Shown: positions 16,477 to 25,521 of the stretch, piece after piece
Position numbering within the stretch: the stretch's first letter is position 1
Layout of the letters: every line of letters begins with the position of its first letter
Source: DASZTV01 sp035550655
Lineage (GTDB): Bacteria > Actinomycetota > Actinomycetes > JAFAQI01
NCBI GenBank assembly: GCA_035550655.1
Contig: DASZOU010000016.1
Span: forward strand, 62,001-126,000
Length of the DNA: 64,000 nt
Direction of reading: 5' to 3'
Made by a program: the position numbers and the translations under genes
Notes under the pieces: generated by a model
The model's database searches: none
What the model was told of the DNA's origin: nothing
The model's input: the letters and a program-made list of their open reading frames with translations, nothing else

Positions 16477-18075
16477 GTGCACACCGCTGAGATCGTGCTG
16501 GGGCTCGTCGTCTTGGCCTCAGCCGTCACAACCTTTGCCGAGCGGCTGGGCGTCCCTGCACCCTCGTTACTCGTGCTGGCGGGCCTCGGCGTCGGGCTGA
16601 TTCCCGGCGTCCCTGCCGTGCACGTCACGCCCGAGATCGTGAGCCTGGTCGTACTGCCACCCCTGCTCTACTCGGCGGCGGTCGACGTCGTTGTCACCGA
16701 TCTGCTCACGGTCATCCGGCCGGTAGCAATGCTCGCCGTCGGCCTCGTCGTCGCATCGGCGGTCGCGGTCGCGTACGTAGCTCACTGGGTGACGCCGGAA
16801 ATCGACGTGCAGGTAGGCCTCGTACTTGGCGCGGTGCTGGCAAGCACTGACCCAGTCGCGGTGAGCGCGCTCGCCCGGCGCCTCAACCTCCCGGCCCGGA
16901 TGCTGGCGGTCGTGCAAGGCGAGAGCCTGCTGAACGACGCCACCTCGTTGCTGCTGTTCCAGGTCGTCGTGACCGGCGTTGCAGCGGATCATTTCGGCGG
17001 TGCAGGAAGCATCACGCTGCGTTTCATCGAGCTCGGGGTCGGCGGTGCAGCGCTCGGCATCACGTGCGCGGTCGGCGTCCGCATGCTGCACGAGCGGATC
17101 AACGATCCGGTGCTCGAAGCCGTCATCGCGATCCTGAGCCCGTATGCGATCTACGTCGTGGCCCAAGTCGCGCACACCTCAGGTGTCACCGCGGTCGTGT
17201 TCGGCGGTCTCTACCTCGGTCGGCGCCGCTACCAGATCCTGCAAGGACCATCGAGGCTGCGGATCACCCAGATCTACGACGTAGTGGTATTCCTGCTCGA
17301 GAGCGCGGTCTTCGCGATCATCGGCCTCGAGCTGCCAGGGCTGGTCCGTGACCTTCCCAGGGGCGAACACGACTTCGCCCTGGTCGCAGCCGCACTGACG
17401 GCGACACTCCTGGTTGCCCGGCTGCTTTGGGTCACAGGTGCGACCTTTCTGCCGGGCTTGCTGGATGCTTCGGGGACGCAATCCCACCGCCGCTCTCGCG
17501 TGGTCGCCGTGGTGTCCTGGGCGGGCACCCGCGGCGTCGTCCCGCTGGCCGCCGCTCTCTCGATTCCGCTGACAACGAAGAGTGGCGCGGCCTTCCCGCA
17601 TCGCGTGTTGCTCTTGGTGCTGACCTCGACGTGCACGGCGATCACGTTGGTGGTGCAGGGACTTAGCCTGCGCCCTGTCGTGCAGCGCGCCGGTGTCGTC
17701 GCCGACCCTCAGGTGCGCACGCACCAGGAGGCGCTCGCACGGCACGCAGCGCTGGCCGCGGCGATGGGGCGCCTGCAGGAGCTGCAGGACATGGAGGCTG
17801 CGTCGTCAGCGGCTGTCGAGTGGCTGACGCGCGAGTTTCGGGATCGGCTCGAGCGAGCCGAGTCTGTTCTTCGCGGGCTGGAGCAGACCGAGGCCGATCA
17901 CGAGCAGCGGACGACCGTCGCGACGCGCGAGGAGATGAGGTCCCTGCGACGCGAGCTCATCGCGGTCGAAACCTCGCGTCTGCACGAGCTCGTCGAAGCG
18001 GGACAGATCAGCGAGTCGGTGCGGCGCAAGGTGCAACGGATGCTTGATCTCGACGAGTCGCGCGCCACCGACTAG
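16477..18075 (+). CDS. CPA1-family Na+/H+ antiporter
   Basis: A 532-aa cation:proton antiporter with about 12 helices in the N-terminal 410 residues. VLGAVLASTDPVAVSALARR is the conserved core motif and GESLLNDATSLLLF carries the ND ion-binding pair. SWAGTRGVVPLAAALSIP is the later family motif. The C-terminal ~120 residues are charged and helical, probably a cytoplasmic regulatory coiled region. It exports Na+ or K+ in exchange for protons at the membrane. It runs head-on against corA with no gap, and sits beside the kdp potassium genes. Confidence 0.92.
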   Translation: MHTAEIVLGLVVLASAVTTFAERLGVPAPSLLVLAGLGVGLIPGVPAVHVTPEIVSLVVLPPLLYSAAVDVVVTDLLTVIRPVAMLAVGLVVASAVAVAYVAHWVTPEIDVQVGLVLGAVLASTDPVAVSALARRLNLPARMLAVVQGESLLNDATSLLLFQVVVTGVAADHFGGAGSITLRFIELGVGGAALGITCAVGVRMLHERINDPVLEAVIAILSPYAIYVVAQVAHTSGVTAVVFGGLYLGRRRYQILQGPSRLRITQIYDVVVFLLESAVFAIIGLELPGLVRDLPRGEHDFALVAAALTATLLVARLLWVTGATFLPGLLDASGTQSHRRSRVVAVVSWAGTRGVVPLAAALSIPLTTKSGAAFPHRVLLLVLTSTCTAITLVVQGLSLRPVVQRAGVVADPQVRTHQEALARHAALAAAMGRLQELQDMEAASSAAVEWLTREFRDRLERAESVLRGLEQTEADHEQRTTVATREEMRSLRRELIAVETSRLHELVEAGQISESVRRKVQRMLDLDESRATD

Positions 18076-19209
18076 TCACAACCAGCCGCGCCTTCGGAAT
18101 GCGACGTAGAGGGCGACACACACCCCGCCCATCAGACCGATCGCAAAGGGATAGCCCCAGTACCAGTTGAGTTCGGGCATGTGACGGAAGTTCATCCCGT
18201 ACACCGTGCCGATCAGCGTTGGCGCGAACAGGATCGCGGCCCACGCAGAGACCTTCTTGACCTCTTCGTTCTGCGCCTGCATTTCCTCGTTCTGCGCCTG
18301 CGTGACCAGGGTCGCGTTGACGGTGAGGATGTCCTGCAGCGCTTGCCGGAAGGTGTCCACGCGTTCGACAGCCGTCGTGGCATGGTCGGTGACGTCACGC
18401 AGGTAGCTGCGCAGGTCATCCCCGACGCCGTACTTGTCGGAGCCGACACTGAGCCGCTCGAGCATCCCGGGTAGGGGCCGGGTCGCCCGCTGGAACTCGA
18501 CGACCTCTCGGCTCAGCTCGTAGATGCGACGTGACGCACCCGGCGCCCCTCGGAACACCTCGGTCTCGATCTCGTCGATGTCGTTCTGCAACCCGCTGAC
18601 CACCGGCGCGTAGCCGTCCACCACGGCGTCACAGATCGCGTAGAGAACGGCCTCGGGTCCGCGGGCCAGCAGCTCCGGGTCCGATTCCATCCGTCGCCGT
18701 ACCGCCGACAGATCGGGGGTTTCGCTGTGCCGAACGGAGATGACGAAGTTAGGACCGACGAACAGGTGCAGCTCGCCGAAATCGACGGTCTCCGACTCGT
18801 CGATGTAACGGGCCGGTCGCAGCACGACGAAGAGCACATCGTCGTACCGCTCGAGCTTGGGTCGCTGATGCGCGACGATCGCGTCCTCGACGGCGAGCTC
18901 GTGCAATGAGAACTGCCCGGCGAGAGCGAGCAGCTGCTCCTCAGGCGGCCGATACAGCCCGATCCAGGCCATGCCATCGGGCTCGCCTTGAAGCACACCG
19001 AGCACCTCGAACATGTCGGTCGGGGAGTGCGCACGGCGGCCACCCACATAGATTGCGCAGTCGACGACGGTGTTCGTCTCCCGTTGCAACGGCGCGGGCC
19101 GAGGGTCCATCGACCGTTCCGGCGAGTCGAGCGCGCCTCGGTGCGCAGGACGCCGGATCAGGCTGCGAGCCCGTCCCGCTCGCGGCGGCTGACTCGCTGT
19201 CGCCATCAC
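18076..19209 (-). CDS. corA: CorA family magnesium/cobalt transporter
   Basis: A 377-aa protein whose N-terminal ~300 residues form the cytoplasmic funnel. Two C-terminal helices follow, with YGMNF near residue 338, the GMN ion-selectivity signature, and a second helix ending in basic residues. The first ~45 residues are an extra low-complexity extension, so the true start may be the internal ATG before DPRPAPL. The annotated start overlaps the end of kdpE by 4 bases, making corA the last gene of the kdp transcript. Confidence 0.92.
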   Translation of the reverse strand: MMATASQPPRAGRARSLIRRPAHRGALDSPERSMDPRPAPLQRETNTVVDCAIYVGGRRAHSPTDMFEVLGVLQGEPDGMAWIGLYRPPEEQLLALAGQFSLHELAVEDAIVAHQRPKLERYDDVLFVVLRPARYIDESETVDFGELHLFVGPNFVISVRHSETPDLSAVRRRMESDPELLARGPEAVLYAICDAVVDGYAPVVSGLQNDIDEIETEVFRGAPGASRRIYELSREVVEFQRATRPLPGMLERLSVGSDKYGVGDDLRSYLRDVTDHATTAVERVDTFRQALQDILTVNATLVTQAQNEEMQAQNEEVKKVSAWAAILFAPTLIGTVYGMNFRHMPELNWYWGYPFAIGLMGGVCVALYVAFRRRGWL

Positions 19210-19907
19210 GTCACCGTCGTCTCGGGCTGGAACCGGTAGCCCATCCCGGGCTCGGTCAGCAGGTGCTTCGGCCGAGCCGGATTCTGTTCGATCTTGCGGC
19301 GCAACTGTGCCATGTACTGCCGCAGATAGTGCGCCACATCGTCATGATGCGGCCCGCGGACGCCGCGGATCAGCTCGCGCTGGGTCACGAGACGGCCAGG
19401 ATTGCGAACCAGGATCTCCAGCAGGTGCCACTCGGTCGGCGTCAGCCGCACCTCAGCCGCCGTCCCGTCCGCACCGGCCTTGCTGACCCGATGCGCCTGA
19501 AGATCGACGGTGACGTCACCGATCTGGACGACCGTTGTCGCGTCGCCACCCGCTCGGCGGGTCACCGCCCGGACCCGGGCCACCAGCTCGTCGACGTTGA
19601 ACGGCTTGGTGACGTAGTCGTCTGCGCCGGCATCGAGTGCCCTGATCTTCTCGTCGCTGTTGAGCCGGCCGGACAAGATCACGATCGGGGTGTTGGACCA
19701 ACCCCGGATCGCCTGGATGACGTCGATCCCGTCGATGTCCGGAAGCCCGAGGTCGAGCACGATGAGGTCCGGCCGCTCCTTGGCGGCGGCGTCAAGGGCC
19801 TGGCGACCGGTCGTCGCGGTGGACACGTCGTACGACCGCGCGCTCAGGTTGACCCGCAGCGCCCGGAGAATCTGTGGTTCGTCATCGACGACCAGGACCT
19901 TCGTCAT
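19206..19907 (-). CDS. kdpE: KdpE response regulator
   Basis: A 233-aa OmpR-type regulator: receiver domain with acidic pocket DDE (8-10) and phospho-acceptor Asp52 in VLDLGLP, and a C-terminal winged helix (about 130-230) with TPTEWHLLEILVRNPG. Gene order after kdpD, with a 4-base overlap, identifies it as KdpE, the activator of kdp transcription at low K+. Its likely binding region is the repeat-rich space upstream of the operon, though another regulator could use it. Confidence 0.95.
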   Translation of the reverse strand: MTKVLVVDDEPQILRALRVNLSARSYDVSTATTGRQALDAAAKERPDLIVLDLGLPDIDGIDVIQAIRGWSNTPIVILSGRLNSDEKIRALDAGADDYVTKPFNVDELVARVRAVTRRAGGDATTVVQIGDVTVDLQAHRVSKAGADGTAAEVRLTPTEWHLLEILVRNPGRLVTQRELIRGVRGPHHDDVAHYLRQYMAQLRRKIEQNPARPKHLLTEPGMGYRFQPETTVT

Positions 19908-22447
19908 GTCGTCGACATCTCGGTGATGTCGGTTCCGGGCTGGGCCGGCTCGGCGGTCCGCAGCTGGATCACCATCGTGAGCCCGCCCCCGGGCGTCTCC
20001 TCCGGCGCGAGATGACCGCCCATTGCCTCCGTGAGCCCGCGGGCAAGCGCCAAGCCCAGACCGACGCCAGTGGTGTTGTCGGTGTCACCGAGACGCTGGA
20101 ACGGCGTGAAGATGCGCTCCCAGTCGGTATGCGGAACGCCAGGCCCGTAGTCGCTGACCCGCAGCTCGACCCATTCGCCATGCGCACTGGCGGAGATGCG
20201 AGGTGGGCTGTCCGGGCGGGAGAAGCGCAGCGCGTTGGCGACGACATTGGCGATCACGCGCTCGAGCAGCGCCGGATCGGCCGAGGCCTCGGGCAAGGTG
20301 CTCGGAATGTCGATCTCGACCGGGTTCGCAGCGGCCCCGAAGCCATCGAGGACGAGCGGAACGACCTCGTCGAGCCGGGTCGGTTCAGGGAAGACGGACA
20401 GGGCGCCGGCCTGCAGCCGGCTCATGTCCAACAGGTTCTCGACGAGTCGCGTGAGCCGCTGCAACGACTCGCTCGCAGTCGCGACGAGCTCAGCGCGTTC
20501 TTCATCGGTCCACGGGATCTCGGTGTTGCTGAGACTGTCCACTGCCGCGGTGGCCGACGACAGCGGCGATCGCAGGTCGTGACTGACCGCCGCGAGCAAC
20601 GCGGTTCGCATCCGGTCGGCTTCCGCGAGTGGTTTGGCCGCGGCGGCAGCGTCCGACAACCGCTGCTGCTCCAGTGCGATCGCCGCATGGACCGCGAACA
20701 CGCTGAGCAGCCGCTGGTCCTCGACACGCGGGAGGCGGCCTCGCACCGCGAGCGCCAGCCGCTCCCCGGCAGTGGCACTGGCGTCGCCGTCCTCAGGGCG
20801 GGCACTCGGCGGGCCCCCCATACATGCGACAACCGTCCACGCCTCCGTCCCGACGTCGCGCTCGAGCAGGGTGACCGCGTCGAGCGAGAGCGTCTCACGC
20901 AGCCGTTCGAGCATCGCAGGGATCACGGTCTCGCCGCGCAGGACGCTGCCGGCGAGCGTTGCGAGCGTCTGTGACTCGGCCGTGGCTCGTGCCGCCTGCG
21001 ATGTTCGCCGGGCGGCGATGTCGACGATCCAGCTGACGGCGGCCGCCACGATTATGAAGGCGACGATCGCGATCACGTTGTCGCGTTCCGAGATTGTCCA
21101 TCGATGGATCGGCGGCGTGAAGTAGTAGTTGAGCAGCAGGCTTGCCGCGATGGCCGTCATGATCCCGGGGTAGGCGCCTCCGATCACCGACACGGCCACG
21201 ACGGCGACGAGGAACGCCAACAGATCACTCGTGAGGTTGAGCTGGTCCCGTACGTGCGTCAACAGCAAGGTGAGCAGCGGCAAGACGACCGCCGCCGTGA
21301 CCGCTCCCTGCACGCGGCGCCGGCGCGTCAGGCCGCCGGTCAACGACGGCAACCCCACCCGGCCGCGAGCCGCCCGTTCGTGGCTCACCATGTGGACGTC
21401 GATGTCGCCCGAGAGCCGAACGGTGGTCGCCCCGATACCGGGGCCGCTGAAGAAAGTGGCCAGCGCAGACCGGCGTGACGCGCCGAGCACGAGCTGCGTC
21501 GCGTTCTCGCCGCGGGCGAAGGTCAGCAACGCCTGCGGGACGTTGTCACCGACGATCTCGTGGTAGCTGCCGCCGAGCGACTCCAGCACCCGCCGCTGCT
21601 CGGCGAGGTACGCCGGGCTTGCGCCGCTGAGCCCGTCGGACCGGTTGATGTGGACGCCGAGGAGATCCGCCCCGCCGCGGGCCGCGATCCGGCCGGCGCG
21701 CCGGATCAGGGTCTCACCCTCAGGCCCTCCCGTGAGCGCGACGACGACCCGCTCCCTGGTTTCCCAGGTGCCTTCGATGTCGTGGTCGCGACGGTACTGC
21801 TGCAAGGTGTCATCGACCTTGTCCGCCAACCACAGCAGGGCAAGCTCGCGGAGCGCGGTGAGGTTGCCCACTCGGAAGTAGTTGCCGAGAGCGGCGTCGA
21901 TCTTCTCGGCAGCGTAGATGTTGCCGTGCGCCATTCGCCGGCGCAGCGCCTCCGGCGTGATGTCCACCAGCTCGACCTGGTCGGCCGCCCGGACGATCGC
22001 GTCGGGGACGGTCTCCCGCTGGCGGATTCCGGTGATCTTCTCGACGACGTCGTTGACCGACTCCAAGTGCTGGACGTTGACCGTGCTCAACACGGTGATC
22101 CCCGCATCGAGGAGGTCCTGAACGTCCCGCCAGCGCTTCTCGTGCTTGCACCCCGGCACGTTCGTGTGCGCCAGCTCGTCGACGCAAACCACCTCGGGCT
22201 TGCGCTCGAGGATGGCGTCGACGTCCATCTCCTCGAAGGTCGAATCCCGGTACGCAATCGACTTGCGCGGGATGACCTCAAGATCACCGATCATCGCCCG
22301 CGTGCGGGCACGCCCGTGCGTCTCGACAAAGCCAACGACGACATCAGTGCCGCGGGACTTGCGGCGGTGCGCCTCACCCAGCATGGCGTAGGTCTTGCCG
22401 ACGCCAGGTGCTGCGCCTAGGTAGATCCGCAGCGTCCCGCGAGCCAC
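19904..22447 (-). CDS. kdpD: KdpD sensor histidine kinase
   Basis: An 847-aa sensor with the full KdpD layout: N-terminal KdpD domain with Walker A GAAPGVGKT (11-19) and CVDELAHTNVPG, a USP-like domain, four short membrane helices (DUF4118) around residues 395-500, a GAF-like segment, then the kinase core with SHDLRSPL near residue 622 and an HATPase domain ending in GVGLGLALARG. It senses K+ limitation or turgor and phosphorylates KdpE. The start is 9 bases after the kdpC stop. Confidence 0.96.
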   Translation of the reverse strand: MARGTLRIYLGAAPGVGKTYAMLGEAHRRKSRGTDVVVGFVETHGRARTRAMIGDLEVIPRKSIAYRDSTFEEMDVDAILERKPEVVCVDELAHTNVPGCKHEKRWRDVQDLLDAGITVLSTVNVQHLESVNDVVEKITGIRQRETVPDAIVRAADQVELVDITPEALRRRMAHGNIYAAEKIDAALGNYFRVGNLTALRELALLWLADKVDDTLQQYRRDHDIEGTWETRERVVVALTGGPEGETLIRRAGRIAARGGADLLGVHINRSDGLSGASPAYLAEQRRVLESLGGSYHEIVGDNVPQALLTFARGENATQLVLGASRRSALATFFSGPGIGATTVRLSGDIDVHMVSHERAARGRVGLPSLTGGLTRRRRVQGAVTAAVVLPLLTLLLTHVRDQLNLTSDLLAFLVAVVAVSVIGGAYPGIMTAIAASLLLNYYFTPPIHRWTISERDNVIAIVAFIIVAAAVSWIVDIAARRTSQAARATAESQTLATLAGSVLRGETVIPAMLERLRETLSLDAVTLLERDVGTEAWTVVACMGGPPSARPEDGDASATAGERLALAVRGRLPRVEDQRLLSVFAVHAAIALEQQRLSDAAAAAKPLAEADRMRTALLAAVSHDLRSPLSSATAAVDSLSNTEIPWTDEERAELVATASESLQRLTRLVENLLDMSRLQAGALSVFPEPTRLDEVVPLVLDGFGAAANPVEIDIPSTLPEASADPALLERVIANVVANALRFSRPDSPPRISASAHGEWVELRVSDYGPGVPHTDWERIFTPFQRLGDTDNTTGVGLGLALARGLTEAMGGHLAPEETPGGGLTMVIQLRTAEPAQPGTDITEMSTT

Positions 22448-22456
22448 TGACGCCTC

Positions 22457-23356
22457 CTAGGCCTGCAACCGATCGAGGGCGAGATTGAGCTGGAGCACGT
22501 TGACGGCCGGTTCCCCCATGAATCCCAGTGTGCGGCCTGACGTGTACTTGTGCACCAGATTGATCACCGTTGCGAGCGGCAGGTTGCGGACCTTCGCAAC
22601 GCGTGGCGCCTGCAGGTCGGCGTACGCGACCGAGATATCGGGGTCGAGGCCGCTGCCACTGGCGGTGACGGCATCCGGCGGGACCGGGTTGTCCGGCCAG
22701 GCCTTGCCGGGTCCGTGGACGAGCACGATCTTGCCGATCCGATAGTCAATGCCGAACTTCGCACACTGCACCGGCATCCCGTCGTACGTCGTGATGAACG
22801 GCTTCGCCGGGCACTCCTGGTTGACGCTGACGACGCTCTTGACCGCGCCGGTGAGACCGTTCGTGCGAATGACCGAGAGCACAGCGCCGATCCCGTCTGC
22901 GGTGCAGTAGGGACGCCGTCCGTTGACGCCCTCGAGCGTGCCGACCGCAAGGCTGCGGCTGCACACGTCCGTCAGCTCACCGGGCCGGCCGGGGTTGTCG
23001 GTCGGGTCGGACGGGTCGGGCAGCTCGTCGATGATCTCCTCGGGGCCGAGGTTCGACGCGCTGCTTGCCGTCGGGTCGTAACCGGCGCCGGCATCCGACG
23101 GCCGGGACTGGAAGTACTTCGGGATCGGGTTTCCCTTGGCGTCGGTGAACGACTGGCCGAGCACCGCCGAGCCGACGACCTTCCCGTCGAGCCGGATCAG
23201 GGAGCCGTCGGCCCGGTGCTTCAGCCCCGGGACCTGCGCGATGAGCGTGATCACGACCGGGTAGAGGATCCCGAAGACCACGGTGAGCACGAGAAGTCCT
23301 CGCAGCGCCGCCACATGTTGGCGGACCCAGGTGGGAAGTCTGTCCACGATCGTCAC
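22457..23356 (-). CDS. kdpC: KdpC subunit of K+-ATPase, with a large insertion
   Basis: KdpC stabilises the KdpFABC potassium pump through one N-terminal helix and an outer-face domain. The start (one membrane helix, then GQSFTDAKGNPIPKYFQSRPS) and end (TASGSGLDPDIS, PRVAKVRNLP, NVLQLNLALDRL) are standard KdpC. The protein is 299 aa against about 190-200 for the classic form. The extra ~110 residues lie between SNLGPEE and PDAVTASGSGLD and contain four cysteines, which could form two disulfides outside the cell. It overlaps kdpB by 4 bases. Confidence 0.93.
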   Translation of the reverse strand: MTIVDRLPTWVRQHVAALRGLLVLTVVFGILYPVVITLIAQVPGLKHRADGSLIRLDGKVVGSAVLGQSFTDAKGNPIPKYFQSRPSDAGAGYDPTASSASNLGPEEIIDELPDPSDPTDNPGRPGELTDVCSRSLAVGTLEGVNGRRPYCTADGIGAVLSVIRTNGLTGAVKSVVSVNQECPAKPFITTYDGMPVQCAKFGIDYRIGKIVLVHGPGKAWPDNPVPPDAVTASGSGLDPDISVAYADLQAPRVAKVRNLPLATVINLVHKYTSGRTLGFMGEPAVNVLQLNLALDRLQA

Positions 23357-25521
23357 CCGATTCCAGGAATGAACTGCACGAGCAGGTCGATGAGCTTGAT
23401 CCCGATGAACGGCAGGATGAGTCCGCCGAGTCCATAGACGTAGAGGTTGCGGCGGAGCATCGCGGACGCGCTCGTCGGCCGGTACCGCACACCGCGAAGT
23501 GCCAACGGGATCAGCGCGATGATGATGACCGCGTTGAAGATGACCGCAGACAGGATCGCGGACTGCGGCGAGTGAAGCCGCATCACGTTGAGCTTGTCGA
23601 GCCCCGGGTACACCGCGGCGAACATCGCGGGAATGATCGCGAAGAACTTCGCGACGTCATTGGCGATGGAGAACGTTGTCAGCGCACCTCGCGTGATCAG
23701 CAGCTGCTTGCCGATTTCGACGATCTCGATGAGCTTCGTCGGGTTGGAGTCGAGGTCGACCATGTTGCCGGCTTCTTTTGCGGCAGACGTGCCCGTGTTC
23801 ATCGCGACACCGACATCGGCCTGCGCGAGCGCCGGCGCGTCGTTGGTGCCGTCGCCGGTCATCGCGACGAGCTTGCCGCCCTCCTGCTCCCGGCGGATCA
23901 ACGCCATCTTGTCCTCAGGCGTCGCCTCAGCGAGGAAGTCGTCCACGCCCGCCTCGTCGGCGATCGCCTTCGCGGTCAAGGGGTTGTCACCGGTGATCAT
24001 GACGGTGCGAATGCCCATGGCGCGCATCTCGTCAAAGCGCTCGCGCATGCCCTGCTTGACGATGTCCTTGAGGTGGATCACGCCGAGCACGCGCGCGCCA
24101 CCCGACCCCAGCTCGGCGACGACGAGCGGCGTGCCTCCCGCGCCGGCGATCCCATCGACGAGTGGGCCGAGGTCGGCCCCGGGGTCACCACCCTGCTGGC
24201 GAACCCACTCGCGTACGGCGCTGGAGGCGCCCTTGCGGATCTGCCTGCTGCTGCCGTTCTCCGCGAGATCCACACCGCTCATGCGCGTCTGCGCCGTGAA
24301 CGGCACGAACGTGGCATGGGGCAGCTCGCCTTCGTGACGCTCGCGGAGGCCGTAACGGTCCTTCGCGAGGATGACGACCGACCGGCCCTCCGGCGTCTCG
24401 TCGGCCAGGCTGGCGAGCTGGGCAGCGTCGGCGAGGTCCGCTTCGGTCACCCCCGGCGAGGGGATGAACTCCACCGCCTCGCGGTTCCCGAGCGTGATCG
24501 TGCCGGTCTTGTCGAGCAGCAGCGTGTTGACGTCACCCGCGGCTTCGACCGCACGCCCCGACATCGCGAGAACGTTGCGTTGCACCAACCGGTCCATGCC
24601 GGCGATGCCGATCGCGGACAGCAGCGCACCGATGGTGGTAGGGATCAGGCATACGAGAAGGGACACCAGCACGATGCCGGTCACGCCATGGTTGGTCAGC
24701 GCCGACGTGTTGGCGAGGCCAGGCTGCTGAGCCTTCGAGAAGATCGCGAGCGGCTGCAGCGTTGCGACCGCGAGCAGGAAGATGATCGTCAGCGACGCCA
24801 GCAAAATGTTGAGAGCGATCTCGTTGGGCGTCTTCTGGCGTGAAGCACCCTCGACGAGCGCGATCATCCGGTCGATGAAGCTCTCGCCCGGCTTCTGGGT
24901 GATCTGCACCACGATCCGGTCGGAGAGGACCTTGGTGCCGCCCGTCACCGAGCAGCGGTCGCCGCCGGACTCACGGATGACCGGAGCCGACTCACCGGTA
25001 ATCGCCGACTCGTCGACGCTGGCGATGCCCTCGACGACGTCGCCGTCGCCGGGGATGAAGTCGCCAGCTTCCACGACGACGCAGTCGCCCTGCTTCAGCT
25101 GCGGAGCCGGGACGGGTTCTTCCCGAACCTTCGTCGCGGCCTGCCCGGCCTGCCAGCCAACCAGCCGACGGGCCACGGTTTCCGTCTTGGCCCGGCGCAA
25201 CGTCTCGGCCTGGGCCTTGCCGCGACCTTCGGCGACCGCCTCCGCGAGGTTCGCGAACAGCACGGTTGCCCACAGCCAGACCGTGGTGATGATCGCGAAC
25301 GCCGTGTGATTACGGATCGCGAGCCAGGTCGTGAACACCGACCCGATCTCCACGATGAACATGACCGGGTTCTTGTACAGCGTGCGCGGGTCGAGCTTGC
25401 GGAATGCGTCCGGAGTCGACTTCCACAGCATCTTCGGGTCGAGCAGACCGCCCTGGACGCGCCGCGCCCGGTCCACCCCGCCGGCTGTCGCCGGCCCCTG
25501 GTCGAAGGTGACAGCGGCCAT
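23353..25521 (-). CDS. kdpB: KdpB, ATP-hydrolysing subunit of K+-ATPase
   Basis: A 722-aa P-type ATPase. The phosphorylation site LLDKTGTITLGN lies near residue 335, with the TGES-type motif AITGESAPV, MITGDNPLTA and TGDGTNDAPALAQADVG, and about seven helices. It drives K+ uptake through KdpA. The ATG at 25521 is chosen because it overlaps the kdpA stop by one base and gives the expected length and N-terminus. Confidence 0.97.
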   Translation of the reverse strand: MAAVTFDQGPATAGGVDRARRVQGGLLDPKMLWKSTPDAFRKLDPRTLYKNPVMFIVEIGSVFTTWLAIRNHTAFAIITTVWLWATVLFANLAEAVAEGRGKAQAETLRRAKTETVARRLVGWQAGQAATKVREEPVPAPQLKQGDCVVVEAGDFIPGDGDVVEGIASVDESAITGESAPVIRESGGDRCSVTGGTKVLSDRIVVQITQKPGESFIDRMIALVEGASRQKTPNEIALNILLASLTIIFLLAVATLQPLAIFSKAQQPGLANTSALTNHGVTGIVLVSLLVCLIPTTIGALLSAIGIAGMDRLVQRNVLAMSGRAVEAAGDVNTLLLDKTGTITLGNREAVEFIPSPGVTEADLADAAQLASLADETPEGRSVVILAKDRYGLRERHEGELPHATFVPFTAQTRMSGVDLAENGSSRQIRKGASSAVREWVRQQGGDPGADLGPLVDGIAGAGGTPLVVAELGSGGARVLGVIHLKDIVKQGMRERFDEMRAMGIRTVMITGDNPLTAKAIADEAGVDDFLAEATPEDKMALIRREQEGGKLVAMTGDGTNDAPALAQADVGVAMNTGTSAAKEAGNMVDLDSNPTKLIEIVEIGKQLLITRGALTTFSIANDVAKFFAIIPAMFAAVYPGLDKLNVMRLHSPQSAILSAVIFNAVIIIALIPLALRGVRYRPTSASAMLRRNLYVYGLGGLILPFIGIKLIDLLVQFIPGIG

